Shown piece by piece: positions 9,955 through 19,466 of a DNA stretch of 64,000 bases. The position numbers and the translations under genes were made by a program. This DNA comes from Herbaspirillum sp. RTI4. Lineage in GTDB: Bacteria; Pseudomonadota; Gammaproteobacteria; Burkholderiales; Burkholderiaceae_D. Position 1 is the first letter of the stretch; each line of letters begins with the position of its first letter. The notes under the pieces are model-generated. The model was not told the origin of the DNA. It did no database searches and saw nothing but the letters and a program-made list of their open reading frames with translations. Where the stretch lies: NCBI RefSeq assembly GCF_034313965.1, contig NZ_JAVIWQ010000002.1, positions 1 to 64,000 of the forward strand. The letters run 5' to 3'.

Positions 9955-10731
9955 TTGCACCCTGTCCTCTTTTTGCGATCCCTGTTTTTTGTCCTCTGCA
10001 TGACGGTAGCTACCGTGGTGTGGTCGCTGGCCTGCGTGCTGTTTGCCCCCTTCCCTTATGCCCGCCGCTATTACCTGACTTCGCGCTGGAACTGGTTCGT
10101 GATCTGGACCGCGAAGCTCATCTGCGGCATCCGCTATGAAATCAAGGGCGCTGAAAACCTGCCGGATGCACCGGTCATTTTGCTTTGCAAACATCAGTCG
10201 GCATGGGAAACCATTTTTCTTCTGCTGAAAATGCCGCGTCCGCTGGTCTTCGTCTTCAAGAAGGAATTAATCTACATTCCCTTTTTTGGCTGGGGCATTG
10301 GACTGCTGCGGATGATTCCTATCGATCGCCGCAAGGGTAAGGATGCGTTCGCGCAAGTGGTCAGTCTTGGCCGGCAACGGCTGGCAGACGGTCAGTGGAT
10401 CATCATGTTTCCCGAAGGCACCCGCATCCCGGTCGGGGAAAAAGGCAAATACAAGCTCGGTGGCGCGCGGCTGGCGGTGGAAACCAATACGCCAGTAGTT
10501 CCTATCGCCGTCAATGCTGGCGAATGCTGGCCGAAGAATTCTTTCATTAAAAAACCTGGTCTGATCACGGTATCGATCGGCAAACCGATTGCGCCGGATG
10601 GGCTGACCTCGGCGCAATTAACCGAACAAGTGGAAACCTGGATAGAATCCGAAATGCGCGTGATTTCCCCTGCCGTGTATGCAGGCAAACCCGTGGGCCA
10701 CCCCTCTGACCAAGCTTCTCATCCACTATAA
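9955..10731 (+). CDS. plsC: 1-acyl-sn-glycerol-3-phosphate acyltransferase (PlsC family)
   Basis: Membrane-bound acyltransferase that makes phosphatidic acid from lysophosphatidic acid. An N-terminal hydrophobic helix (SLFFVLCMTVATVVW) anchors it. Block I reads KHQSAWE, so the usual HX4D appears as HX4E, a form I believe is common in this subfamily; block III is FPEGTRIP and block IV VVPIAVNAGE. The start is a TTG at 9955 preceded by CCGGAG. 258 residues, normal length. It follows gmhB by 121 bp and may share its transcript. Confidence 0.92.
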   Translation: MHPVLFLRSLFFVLCMTVATVVWSLACVLFAPFPYARRYYLTSRWNWFVIWTAKLICGIRYEIKGAENLPDAPVILLCKHQSAWETIFLLLKMPRPLVFVFKKELIYIPFFGWGIGLLRMIPIDRRKGKDAFAQVVSLGRQRLADGQWIIMFPEGTRIPVGEKGKYKLGGARLAVETNTPVVPIAVNAGECWPKNSFIKKPGLITVSIGKPIAPDGLTSAQLTEQVETWIESEMRVISPAVYAGKPVGHPSDQASHPL

Positions 10732-10748
10732 ATATCCTGCGCCCTCTT

Positions 10749-11663
10749 TTGAAACTGCTCCGTCGCCAGATTCAGCCTGATCCTAACCAGCTTGCGCTGC
10801 AACTGGATTTCTTCGCGCCGGAGCCCTTGCCTCGCGATCAGATCAAACCGGTCGCCACACCACCGACGGGCAGTATCCGTCCGCTATTGCCCACGCCTCC
10901 TGCCTTACCCCCTGCGCCACGGCAGACTACGCCGGCAGACGGCAAGCGCCGCATCCAGGTCGGCGAACACACGCTTGATTACGTTCTGTTGCGCTCCAAA
11001 CGACGCACGATAGGCTTTCTGATCGGCGAGGAGGGACTGCGAGTGACGGCTCCCAAATGGGTCACGCTGGGCGAAATCGAAAACGCCATCCGTGAGAAGC
11101 AACGCTGGATTTTTACCAAACTGAACGAACGGCGCGAACGCTCCGTTCGCCGCCTTCAGCCGCCGATGGAATGGCGCGATGGGGCGACCTTACCGTTTCT
11201 GGGTGCAGAGCTGACCCTGCGCCTGCGCACGCAACCAGGCGCGGCAATCACGCACAATCTGGCCTCAGGCGAACTGGTAGTGTCCTTGCCGACCGATGCC
11301 AGCGAGCAACAGCTTAAAGACCGCGTGCTGGGCTGGCTGCAACAACAAGCGCGCGAAACCTTCGCTGCCCGCCTGCCGATCTACGCCGAAAAACTGGGCG
11401 TGGAATACCGCTCATTTGCCCTGTCGTCTGCCACGACACAATGGGGTTCGTGCACCGCCGACGGCAAAATCCGCCTGAACTGGCGACTGATGCATTTTTC
11501 CCTGCCGCTGATCGATTACGTCATCGCCCATGAGTTATCGCATCTGCGCGAAATGAACCACAGCCCGCGCTTCTGGGCGACCGTGCAATCGATTTTCCCC
11601 GAATTTGAAGACGCCAAGCGCGCCCTGCGCGACCGCGGACCCGATACGTTGCCCATTTTTTAA
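10749..11663 (+). CDS. YgjP-like (DUF45/M48-type) zinc metallopeptidase
   Basis: Predicted zinc metallopeptidase of the YgjP/DUF45 family, substrate unknown. The gluzincin motif H261-E-L-S-H265 with a further H271 lies in AHELSHLREMNHSPRFW, preceded by the family signature WGSCTADGKIRLNWR. The N-terminal ~70 residues are proline-rich and probably disordered. Translation seems to start at TTG 10749, 17 bp after plsC, so it is likely in the same operon. 304 residues. Confidence 0.88.
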   Translation: MKLLRRQIQPDPNQLALQLDFFAPEPLPRDQIKPVATPPTGSIRPLLPTPPALPPAPRQTTPADGKRRIQVGEHTLDYVLLRSKRRTIGFLIGEEGLRVTAPKWVTLGEIENAIREKQRWIFTKLNERRERSVRRLQPPMEWRDGATLPFLGAELTLRLRTQPGAAITHNLASGELVVSLPTDASEQQLKDRVLGWLQQQARETFAARLPIYAEKLGVEYRSFALSSATTQWGSCTADGKIRLNWRLMHFSLPLIDYVIAHELSHLREMNHSPRFWATVQSIFPEFEDAKRALRDRGPDTLPIF

Positions 11664-12134
11664 AACTGCTTCAAAAGGCTAGGTCTGTTGACGTTTCATT
11701 AGCGAGATGCTTGCCCTGTCTGTTTTTTCTTGCCCCCTCCTTTTCCCCCTTTAGTTCTACAAGACTCTTAATTCCTTCAACTGGATATGGAGTTAATTCA
11801 TTTGTATATCCAATAATAATAATGATATCTGTATATCAATATGAAGATATTGTTGTTAGTATTCAATTCAAATCGATTAATTAAAATTTCCAAATACAAT
11901 TGATATTTAAGTGTTGTTTCGCTATTTTTTTTAATCCCTTCCGTTATTTATTCCAAATAAGATTTGGTCGCTTAATTGGTTATAACAAAAGTAATTACAT
12001 AAACCTCTTCTCTTCCAAATAATAAATATTTCCCGCACTCCGCCTTAATTCACGAAGTTATATATTTTCTCCAAATAAAATTTGATTATTTGGTTATAAC
12101 AACCGTAATTACAAAATCTCCACGCGAGGAAGTC
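11664..12134. other. AT-rich intergenic region with a direct repeat upstream of the first chemoreceptor
   Basis: This 471-bp gap has much lower GC than the genes around it and no credible ORF. Two related segments, about 11952-12000 and 12070-12118, share TCCAAATAA, TTGGTTATAACAA and GTAATTACA in the same order. The shorter motif TTCCAAATA recurs near 11888, 11951 and 12013, with TCTCCAAATAA at about 12068. I see no hairpin followed by a U-tract. It probably contains the promoter of the chemoreceptor gene. Confidence 0.7.
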
Positions 12135-13844
12135 ATGTCCATTGCAAAACGTCTTTATTTATTAATTTTATTTGTCGTTATTGGATTTGCCGGAGTTGCC
12201 GGCATGGGTATTTACCAGATAAATCAGGTCTATACGGCAGCCAATTACGCGAACGTCAATACAGTTCCCAGTCTGCTCGCGCTCGATGAAGCATTCCGAC
12301 CCTTTGCGCAAATACGAGCATTGGTCTGGCAGCACATAGCCTCGTCTGATCCCGCCAAACACCAACAATTAGAGAGTGCTATCGCCACCGAACATGAGGC
12401 CATCATCAGTGCTTTTATGAAGTATGAAAAAGAAAATATATCCGATGATAAGGACCGAGCCCTCCTGGAAACGGATCGAAAAGAACTTACCAATTACGAT
12501 ATTTTTCGCGACAAGATTATTTCCCTTTCAAATGCAGGCCAAAAGGATGCAGCGACGGACCTCCTGATGCAAAATCAGGCAATCGTCACTAGGCTCTATG
12601 CCGAACTGATTGCGCATTCAAAATTTAACGAAGACCTGGGTAAAAAAGGCGCAGAAGAAAGCGCAGCAACCATGCGTCAGGCCTATTGGATCTCGATCGC
12701 CATCTCTCTGGCCGCGATCATCTGTATCGCCATCATGGGATTGCTGTTGTCACGCCGGATCGTCAATGCACTGCATCTGGCCGTGGCAATTGCACAAAAA
12801 GTGGCTACCGGCGATTTGACCCAACAGATCAAAGTCACGTCCGATGACGAGACGGGTCAATTGATGCAGGCATTGAAAGACATGAACGCCAACCTGACCA
12901 GAATTGTCGGTGAGGTGCGCAGCAGCACCGATACGATTTCCACGGCATCCAGCGAAATCGCAGTGGGCAATCTGGATTTATCCGCCCGCACTGAGCAACA
13001 AGCCGGCTCTCTGGAAGAAACGGCAGCGGCGATGGAGCAGATCACGTCGACCGTCAAACAGAATGCCGATAATGCGCGTCAGGCTAACCAGATTGCAGTC
13101 AATGCCTCTGAAACGGCCATACGGGGAGGCGAAGTGGTGCGTGAAGTAAGAAACACCATGACCGCGATTAATGCTTCGTCGAACAAAATTGTCGACATCA
13201 TCAGTGTTATCGACGGTATTGCTTTTCAAACCAATATTCTGGCTCTGAACGCGGCCGTGGAAGCGGCTCGCGCGGGTGAGCAGGGACGCGGATTTGCGGT
13301 CGTTGCCGGTGAAGTGCGCAGTCTGGCGCAGCGCGCTGCGGCAGCGGCAAAAGAAATCAAGACCCTCATTTCCGATTCGGTAGAAAAAGCGGAGCATGGC
13401 AGAAAACTGGTCGAGCAAGCGGGACTGACGATGGAAGAAATCGTGAGCAATGCGAAAAGCGTCACCGACATCGTCGGCGAAATTTCCGCCGCCAGCCAGG
13501 AACAAAGCACCGGTATCGAGGAAATCAACCGGGCCATTACGCAAATGGATGAAACCACCCAGCAAAATGCGGCCCTGGTCGAAGAAGCGACGGCTGCGTC
13601 GCAATCACTGCAAGACCAGACCAGAACACTGACCCGTGTCGTCGGCATCTTCAAGCTCGACGGGATGTCCACCGCGAGCAGCAGAATTGAGACGCACGCA
13701 GAGCATGTGGCCGCTCCGCGTGCGAATCCGACGATGGCAACTAAAAAAACACCCAGGCCCGCCATCAAACCGCGCATCTATCCCCCTGCCAAAACCATCG
13801 CCACGTCGGTAGCGGCAGGAAATGATCACTGGGAAGAGTTTTAA
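12135..13844 (+). CDS. Methyl-accepting chemotaxis protein, copy 1
   Basis: Transmembrane chemoreceptor feeding CheA/CheW signalling. TM1 lies at about residues 9-29, a four-helix-bundle-type sensor domain to about 188, TM2 ([20 protein letters not shown]) then HAMP, and a long cytoplasmic signalling hairpin whose tip includes [20 protein letters not shown]. The protein ends in HWEEF, resembling the NWETF-type pentapeptide that tethers CheR/CheB. ATG 12135 with an upstream GAGGAA is chosen; a frame extension to 12090 lacks support. Ligand unknown. A close paralog follows at 14254. Confidence 0.95.
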   Translation: MSIAKRLYLLILFVVIGFAGVAGMGIYQINQVYTAANYANVNTVPSLLALDEAFRPFAQIRALVWQHIASSDPAKHQQLESAIATEHEAIISAFMKYEKENISDDKDRALLETDRKELTNYDIFRDKIISLSNAGQKDAATDLLMQNQAIVTRLYAELIAHSKFNEDLGKKGAEESAATMRQAYWISIAISLAAIICIAIMGLLLSRRIVNALHLAVAIAQKVATGDLTQQIKVTSDDETGQLMQALKDMNANLTRIVGEVRSSTDTISTASSEIAVGNLDLSARTEQQAGSLEETAAAMEQITSTVKQNADNARQANQIAVNASETAIRGGEVVREVRNTMTAINASSNKIVDIISVIDGIAFQTNILALNAAVEAARAGEQGRGFAVVAGEVRSLAQRAAAAAKEIKTLISDSVEKAEHGRKLVEQAGLTMEEIVSNAKSVTDIVGEISAASQEQSTGIEEINRAITQMDETTQQNAALVEEATAASQSLQDQTRTLTRVVGIFKLDGMSTASSRIETHAEHVAAPRANPTMATKKTPRPAIKPRIYPPAKTIATSVAAGNDHWEEF

Positions 13845-13856
13845 GTAGCTGTTGAA

Positions 13857-13902
13857 CCAGAGCCTGTTCATATCTCATTGTTGAGAGAGCAACAGGCTCT
13901 GG
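13857..13902 (+). terminator. 12-bp perfect inverted repeat after the first chemoreceptor gene
   Basis: CCAGAGCCTGTT (13857-13868) pairs with AACAGGCTCTGG (13891-13902) across a 22-nt loop, starting 13 bp after the stop codon. There is no U-tract, so termination is possible but not certain. Confidence 0.5.
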
Positions 13903-14253
13903 GCTGATCTCATGTCGCACAACACCGTTTCAGAACGCGCAATACTGCACTACTGCAATACACGCTTTGCCAGCTTACATCTGTAGCACCCCTCCCTTCT
14001 GCACGACCCCATCCCCTTTGCCTCACAGGCAGGCATCTGCTCGTCCTCCTCGCATCCCACCCTATTGTTTCCAAATGGCAAGCAAACATGACTTACCATA
14101 AAACTAATGAATTTTTCCAAATAAACGAAATAAATAAAATAAACAAATATTTTTGTTTATTGATTTACTTAATGATATATTTCCTCAAAACAACAGTTAA
14201 TCCGGGATTTCGTTATCAAAACGTCATCCCAAAAAATTCTGAACGAGGAAACC
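13903..14253. other. Intergenic region between the two chemoreceptor genes
   Basis: The first part (to about 14060) is C-rich without an ORF I trust. The part from about 14085 to 14250 is AT-rich and again contains TTTCCAAATAA (14114-14124) and a TTTCCAAATGG variant (14068-14078), echoing the region upstream of copy 1. The GAGGAA ribosome binding site lies just before ATG 14254. Confidence 0.6.
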
Positions 14254-15954
14254 ATGTCTATTGCGAACCGTTTGTATTTGTTAATTTTTTCTGTTGTCGT
14301 TGGATTGGCCGGCCTGGCAGGGCTTGGTATTTATCAACTCGGCCAGGTCTACGCGGCGGCTAATTACGCGAATATCAATACGGTGCCTAGCCTGCTCGCC
14401 TTAGATGAAGCATTTCAACCATTTAGTCAGATACGCACAGCGGTATGGCAGCATATTGCTGCGACCGATCCTGGCAAGCGCCAAACATTGGAAAATGGCA
14501 TAGCGACTCAGCACACGGCCATCCTTACCGCCCTCTCGAAATATGAAAAAGAAAACGTGACGGATGAACAGGACGGGACTTTATTAGCCGCAGACCGGAA
14601 AGCACTTGCCAATTACGACACTTTCCGCGACAAGGTTATATTTGCTTCGAAGTCCGGTGAGAAAGACGCGGCGGAAGAACTGATGATGCAAAACCAGCCC
14701 ATCATTATCGGGCTCTACAACGCATTAATTGCGCATATCAAATATAACGAAGCACTCGGCAAGAAAAGTGCCGCAGAAGCTGCGTCAACAATGGAACATG
14801 CGAATTGGATTTCCATTGCCATCTCTCTGACGGTGATTCTCGGTGTTGCCATCATGGGCTTACTCCTGTCGCGTCGCATCGTGAGCTCACTCATTGAAGC
14901 GATTCACATTGCGGACAAAGTCGCCACAGGTGATTTAACTCAACGTATCGACATCAGGTCCAATGACGAAATCGGCAAATTACTGCAAGCACTGAAAAAA
15001 ATGAACGACAACCTGGTCAAGATTGTCACCGAAGTTCAAAGCGGCACCGATACGATTTCCACAGCATCAGGTGAAATTGCGATGGGTAATCTGGACTTTT
15101 CCGCCCGAACCGAAGAACAAGCCGGCTCGCTGGAAGAAACCGCTTCGGCGATGGAGCAAATAACATCGACAGTCAAACAGAACGCCGACAATGCGCGTCA
15201 GGCCAGCCAGATGGCGGTCAATGCTTCTGAAACAGCGATCCGTGGCGGCCTCGTGGTGCATGAAGTGATCAACACCATGAATGCGATTAATGCCTCGTCG
15301 AACAAAATCGTGGACATCATCAGCGTCATCGACGGTATTGCTTTCCAAACCAATATTCTGGCTCTGAATGCCGCAGTCGAAGCAGCACGCGCCGGTGAGC
15401 AGGGACGCGGGTTTGCCGTCGTTGCCAGCGAAGTGCGCAGTCTGGCGCAACGCTCTGCGGCAGCAGCAAAAGAAATCAAGACGCTTATTTCCGATTCGGT
15501 GGATAAAGCGGAGCAAGGCGGCAGGCTGGTGGAACAGGCCGGAACGACGATGGAAGAAGTCGTCGCTAACGTGAAACGCGTTACCGACATCGTCGGCGAA
15601 ATCTCCGCCGCCAGCCAGGAACAAAGTACCGGCATCGAAGAAGTCAATCGCGCCATTACGCAAATGGATGAAGTGACCCAACAAAATGCAGCGCTGGTGG
15701 AAGAGGCTGCCGCTGCATCGCAATCCTTGCAAGATCAGGCAAGAACGCTGTCCAACGTCGTCGGCGTGTTCAAGCTCGATGGAATGCCGGCAATCAGCGC
15801 CAATATTGCGACACCAGTAAAACACGCCGGTGCGCCCCGTTCGAATGCGGTGAACAAAACAATCAAGCCCGCCGCCAAACCCCCTCATCCCGCTGCTAAC
15901 AAGCAGGTCGCGATGGCAACAACCGCCGGCGACGATAGCTGGGAGCAGTTTTAA
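14254..15954 (+). CDS. Methyl-accepting chemotaxis protein, copy 2
   Basis: Paralog of the chemoreceptor at 12135 with the same layout: TM1 near the N-terminus, sensor bundle, TM2 ([20 protein letters not shown]), HAMP, signalling hairpin and a C-terminal SWEQF pentapeptide for methyltransferase docking. 566 residues. The signalling domain is nearly identical to copy 1; the sensor domain has diverged more but keeps blocks such as [13 protein letters not shown]. This points to tandem duplication with either constraint or gene conversion in the 3' half. Different or tuned ligand specificity is an inference. Confidence 0.95.
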   Translation: MSIANRLYLLIFSVVVGLAGLAGLGIYQLGQVYAAANYANINTVPSLLALDEAFQPFSQIRTAVWQHIAATDPGKRQTLENGIATQHTAILTALSKYEKENVTDEQDGTLLAADRKALANYDTFRDKVIFASKSGEKDAAEELMMQNQPIIIGLYNALIAHIKYNEALGKKSAAEAASTMEHANWISIAISLTVILGVAIMGLLLSRRIVSSLIEAIHIADKVATGDLTQRIDIRSNDEIGKLLQALKKMNDNLVKIVTEVQSGTDTISTASGEIAMGNLDFSARTEEQAGSLEETASAMEQITSTVKQNADNARQASQMAVNASETAIRGGLVVHEVINTMNAINASSNKIVDIISVIDGIAFQTNILALNAAVEAARAGEQGRGFAVVASEVRSLAQRSAAAAKEIKTLISDSVDKAEQGGRLVEQAGTTMEEVVANVKRVTDIVGEISAASQEQSTGIEEVNRAITQMDEVTQQNAALVEEAAAASQSLQDQARTLSNVVGVFKLDGMPAISANIATPVKHAGAPRSNAVNKTIKPAAKPPHPAANKQVAMATTAGDDSWEQF

Positions 15955-15974
15955 GGCAGTGCCGGGCAAGCTCA

Positions 15975-16054
15975 CTATTTCTCTATTTCTCTATTTCTCT
16001 ATTTCTCTATTTCTCTATTTCTCTATTTCTCTACTGCTCTACTGCGCTACTGCG
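15975..16054 (+). repeat. Ten 8-bp tandem units after the second chemoreceptor
   Basis: Seven identical CTATTTCT units (15975-16030) are followed by CTACTGCT, CTACTGCG and CTACTGCG (16031-16054). The array begins 20 bp after the chemoreceptor stop codon. No coding potential. The length of the identical core makes it a candidate variable-number repeat. Confidence 0.9.
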
Positions 16055-16164
16055 CGGTGCCATTTCAGAACGCGCCGCGCAGCTTCCATACTTCCTTAGC
16101 CATACTGCGCTACCATGAAGACCAATCCTGAGGCGCCGTATCCAGTCGGCCAGGTCAATCTTCA

Positions 16165-17160
16165 ATGGACAAGTACATGGGCGCAGGACATTCACACGCA
16201 ATTCCCGACAACGGCAACGAGAAAGCATTGTGGTGGGCGCTCGGCCTGACCAGTACCTTTCTGATTGTCGAGGCCGTTGCCGGATTTCTCACCAATAGTC
16301 TGGCCCTGATCTCCGATGCGGCGCACATGCTCACCGATAGCGCTGCGCTGGCCATTGCCCTGCTGGCAATGCGCATCGGCAGGCGGCCGGTGGACGCTAA
16401 ACGCACCTTCGGTTATTCCCGCTTTGAGATTCTGGCCGCCGCAATGAATGCAGTGCTGCTGTTTCTGGTAGCTTTTTATATTTTGTATGAGGCTTACCAG
16501 CGCGTGATGCATCCGGCGCAAATTCAGTCGTCCGTCATGCTTGCGGTGGCGGTTCTGGGACTGGTCATCAATTTGATCAGCATGCGCATGCTGCATGGGG
16601 GCAAGGATCACAGCCTGAACCTGAAAGGCGCTTATCTGGAAGTGTGGAGCGATATGCTCAGCTCGCTGGGCGTGATTATCGGTGCGCTGATCATTCGCTG
16701 GACCGGCTGGAGCTGGGTCGATTCAGTCGTCGCGATCGGCATCGGCGTCTGGGTCTTGCCGCGTAGCTGGATGCTGCTCAAAGAGAGTCTCAATGTGTTA
16801 CTGGAAGGCATTCCCGCCGGTATCGAATTCATCCAGATCGAAACGGCCATCCTGGCTATTCCCGGCGTGAGCAGTCTGCATGACCTGCATGTCTGGGCCA
16901 TTTCCAGCAACAAAATCAGCCTGACCGTGCACGTCGTGCGCGAACCCGGCGACACCGGCTATGCCAGCCTGTTGACGGCGATTCGTCAGATGCTGGCAGA
17001 ACGCTTCAACATCCATCACGCCACGGTGCAGCTGGAAGACCTTCCGTGCGAACAAGATCATCCGGAACATTCTTTTTCCGCAAAACATGTCGGGCATGAT
17101 CATGAGCATGGCAATGCGCATGACCATGCGCACGGGCACTCAGGGCATGCCCACCCCTGA
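16165..17160 (+). CDS. Cation diffusion facilitator (CzcD/ZitB-like)
   Basis: Proton-coupled efflux transporter for Zn2+ or similar divalent metal. Six membrane segments are predicted between residues ~17 and ~205, followed by a cytoplasmic domain. TM2 carries SDAAHMLTD with the expected H/D metal ligands; the second motif reads EVWSD, where many CzcD proteins have HxxxD. The C-terminal tail is very histidine-rich (HDHAHGHSGHAHP). ATG 16165 gives 331 residues. It stands alone between the 8-bp repeats and gloA. Confidence 0.93.
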   Translation: MDKYMGAGHSHAIPDNGNEKALWWALGLTSTFLIVEAVAGFLTNSLALISDAAHMLTDSAALAIALLAMRIGRRPVDAKRTFGYSRFEILAAAMNAVLLFLVAFYILYEAYQRVMHPAQIQSSVMLAVAVLGLVINLISMRMLHGGKDHSLNLKGAYLEVWSDMLSSLGVIIGALIIRWTGWSWVDSVVAIGIGVWVLPRSWMLLKESLNVLLEGIPAGIEFIQIETAILAIPGVSSLHDLHVWAISSNKISLTVHVVREPGDTGYASLLTAIRQMLAERFNIHHATVQLEDLPCEQDHPEHSFSAKHVGHDHEHGNAHDHAHGHSGHAHP

Positions 17161-17205
17161 GTCACTCACCATCAAGATTTGTTTCAATCAACCTAGGATA
17201 ATGAC

Positions 17206-17595
17206 ATGCGTATTTTGCACACGATGTTGCGCGTCGGCGATTTGCCGAAATCGACCGATTTTTACACCAAGCTACTCGGCCTGAAGCTGCTCAGAACTGT
17301 CGATCGTCCGGCGCAGAAATACACGCTGGCCTACCTTGGCTACGCCAGTAATCCCGAGCAGGCAGAACTGGAATTGACGTACAACTACGGCGTCACGAGT
17401 TATGAAATGGGTACGGCTTATGGCCATCTGGCAGTACAAGTGGCCGATGCGGCAGCAACCTGCGCAAGCGTGAAGGCAGGCGGCGGTATCGTGACGCGGG
17501 AAGCGGGGCCGGTTCAGGGAGGCAACACCATCATTGCCTTCGTGCAGGACCCTGATGGTTACAAAATTGAACTGATCGAACACGGCGTCGAATAA
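17206..17595 (+). CDS. gloA: Lactoylglutathione lyase (glyoxalase I)
   Basis: Cytoplasmic metal-dependent enzyme that converts the methylglyoxal-glutathione hemithioacetal to lactoylglutathione. The 129-residue protein matches the small bacterial GloA type. H5 is in [10 protein letters not shown], the second-half ligands lie in YGHLAVQV and KIELIEHG, and GGG-to-DPDGY is the usual glyoxalase turn. 45 bp downstream of the CDF transporter and convergent with ksgA. Confidence 0.96.
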   Translation: MRILHTMLRVGDLPKSTDFYTKLLGLKLLRTVDRPAQKYTLAYLGYASNPEQAELELTYNYGVTSYEMGTAYGHLAVQVADAAATCASVKAGGGIVTREAGPVQGGNTIIAFVQDPDGYKIELIEHGVE

Positions 17596-17607
17596 ATCGA
17601 CGCTGCG

Positions 17608-18390
17608 TCAGCCCAGTTTTTTGGTCAGATAATTGGCCAGCGCAACGAACTGTTCGACCGCTACCGCTTCGGGGCGGGCCTGTGGATCGACTCCACAATC
17701 GACCAGTTCGTTTTCGCTTAGTAGTTCTGAAACGCTATTGCGGATTACTTTGCGCCTTTGCGTAAAGGCTTTGGTGACCACTTGCTCCAGCCGTTTCTGC
17801 TCACACGCCATCGGTTGCGCCAGCGGCACCATGCGCACGATGGCCGACTCCACGCGCGGCGGCGGATCGAAGGCCGTAGGCGGCACGATGAACATCATTT
17901 CAATCCGGTAACGCCATTGCAGCATGACCGAGAGCCGGCCAAAGGTCTTGCTGCCCGGCGCTGCCGCCATCCGCTCCACCACTTCTTTTTGCAGCATGAA
18001 ATGCTGGTCTTGCACCTGCGGTGCAATCGCGGCCAGATGAAACAGCAAGGGGCTGGAAATGTTGTAGGGCAGATTGCCGACCACACGCAGTTTTTGTCCG
18101 GCAGGAACGGGAATCGAAGAGAAATCGAATTGCAGCGCGTCGGCGCTGTGAACGGTCAGCCGCGCCGGATCGAACTGTTTATGCAGACGCGTTACCAGAT
18201 CGCGGTCCAGCTCGACCACGTGCAGTTGCTTCACACTTTTTAGCAGCATGCCGGTCATTGCGGCCAGTCCGGGGCCGATTTCAACCATCGCATCCTGCGG
18301 CTGGGGATCGATTGCCCGCATGATGTCGAGCAACACATTCTGATCGGTCAGGAAATTCTGACCGAAGCGTTTGCGGGGAATATGCTTCAT
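17608..18390 (-). CDS. ksgA: 16S rRNA (adenine1518-N6/adenine1519-N6) dimethyltransferase
   Basis: Dimethylates A1518 and A1519 in helix 45 of 16S rRNA, a late step of 30S assembly. The protein starts [16 protein letters not shown], with SAM motif [11 protein letters not shown] and catalytic motif NLPYNIS. 260 residues from ATG 18390. It overlaps pdxA by 4 bp as the last gene of lptD-surA-pdxA-ksgA. Confidence 0.97.
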   Translation of the reverse strand: MKHIPRKRFGQNFLTDQNVLLDIMRAIDPQPQDAMVEIGPGLAAMTGMLLKSVKQLHVVELDRDLVTRLHKQFDPARLTVHSADALQFDFSSIPVPAGQKLRVVGNLPYNISSPLLFHLAAIAPQVQDQHFMLQKEVVERMAAAPGSKTFGRLSVMLQWRYRIEMMFIVPPTAFDPPPRVESAIVRMVPLAQPMACEQKRLEQVVTKAFTQRRKVIRNSVSELLSENELVDCGVDPQARPEAVAVEQFVALANYLTKKLG

Positions 18391-19466
18391 GCCGACCTGC
18401 TTGCCAACGCCATGCGCGCAGCGGCGCGCATCGCTTCCAGCATGCTGCCGTGATCGGCGTGTCCCGGTCCTTTTGCCGCCAGATCCAGCGCCGTGCCGTG
18501 ATCGACCGAGGTGCGGATGATGGGCAAACCCAGCGTAATGTTGATGCCGTGGCCGAAGCTGGCGAATTTCAGCACAGGTAATCCTTGATCGTGATACATC
18601 GCCAGCACGCAATCGGCTTGCTCGAGATATTTGGGTTGGAACAGCGTGTCCGCCGGATAAGGGCCGCTAACGGCAATGCCACGCGCTTTTGCCGCTTCCA
18701 GCGCTGGGGTAATGATGTCGATTTCTTCGCGTCCCAGATAACCGCCTTCGCCCGCATGCGGATTGAGGCCGGTGACCAGAATGCGAGGATGAGGCAGACC
18801 GAATTTCTTTTGCAGCTCGGCATGGAGGATGTCCAATGTGCGCGACAGACTGTCGAAGGTGATCGCTGCGGCAACCTCTTTGAGCGCCAGATGGGTTGTC
18901 GCCAGCGCAACCCGCAGATGGGGCGCGGTACCGCCCGCCAGCATCATCACGACGTGCTCAGTGCCGGTACGTTGCGCCAGATATTCGGTGTGTCCGGTGA
19001 AGGCAATCCCGGCATCGTTGATGGTGCTTTTTTGCAGCGGTGCCGTGACGATGCCCTCAAACCGGTGCGCCAGCGCGCCATCAATAGCAATGTCCAACGT
19101 ACGCAATACCGCCACACCGTTGCCGGCGTCTAAGCGGCCCGGATGCACCATGCGCGGCCACTGGCAATCGATGGCAACCAGTCGCTGATCGGCAAACGTC
19201 GGAACGCCGTTGTTGCGAAAGTCCTGCTGGGATAAAGCCGACAAGCGAATTGCAGGATCGATCTCTGCGGCGGCTTGCGCCAGAAAGGCTGCGTCGCCAA
19301 TCAGCACCGAGCATATCTCGCCGCGCAATTCCCATGCCGCCTTGAGAGCGATTTCCGGGCCGATTCCGGCCGGTTCTCCACAGGTGATGGCGAGAACGGG
19401 TCGGCGGATAGGCGTGACGGCTGCTGGTGGATTCAGTCCTGTTTGCTCAAGTGGGGGAGTAGACAT
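18387..19466 (-). CDS. pdxA: 4-hydroxythreonine-4-phosphate dehydrogenase PdxA
   Basis: NAD-dependent dehydrogenase of the DXP-dependent pyridoxal phosphate route. It shows the family opening [17 protein letters not shown], the metal/substrate region [20 protein letters not shown], and [12 protein letters not shown]. 359 residues from ATG 19466, which overlaps the surA TGA as TGATG; a TTG one codon upstream is less likely. Within the conserved envelope/ribosome operon. Confidence 0.97.
   Translation of the reverse strand: MSTPPLEQTGLNPPAAVTPIRRPVLAITCGEPAGIGPEIALKAAWELRGEICSVLIGDAAFLAQAAAEIDPAIRLSALSQQDFRNNGVPTFADQRLVAIDCQWPRMVHPGRLDAGNGVAVLRTLDIAIDGALAHRFEGIVTAPLQKSTINDAGIAFTGHTEYLAQRTGTEHVVMMLAGGTAPHLRVALATTHLALKEVAAAITFDSLSRTLDILHAELQKKFGLPHPRILVTGLNPHAGEGGYLGREEIDIITPALEAAKARGIAVSGPYPADTLFQPKYLEQADCVLAMYHDQGLPVLKFASFGHGINITLGLPIIRTSVDHGTALDLAAKGPGHADHGSMLEAMRAAARMALASRSA

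Noticed and set aside
11664..16054. Genomic island around the chemoreceptors
   Set aside because: There is no integrase, tRNA, att-like repeat or insertion sequence; low GC in leaders and a tandem duplication explain what is seen.
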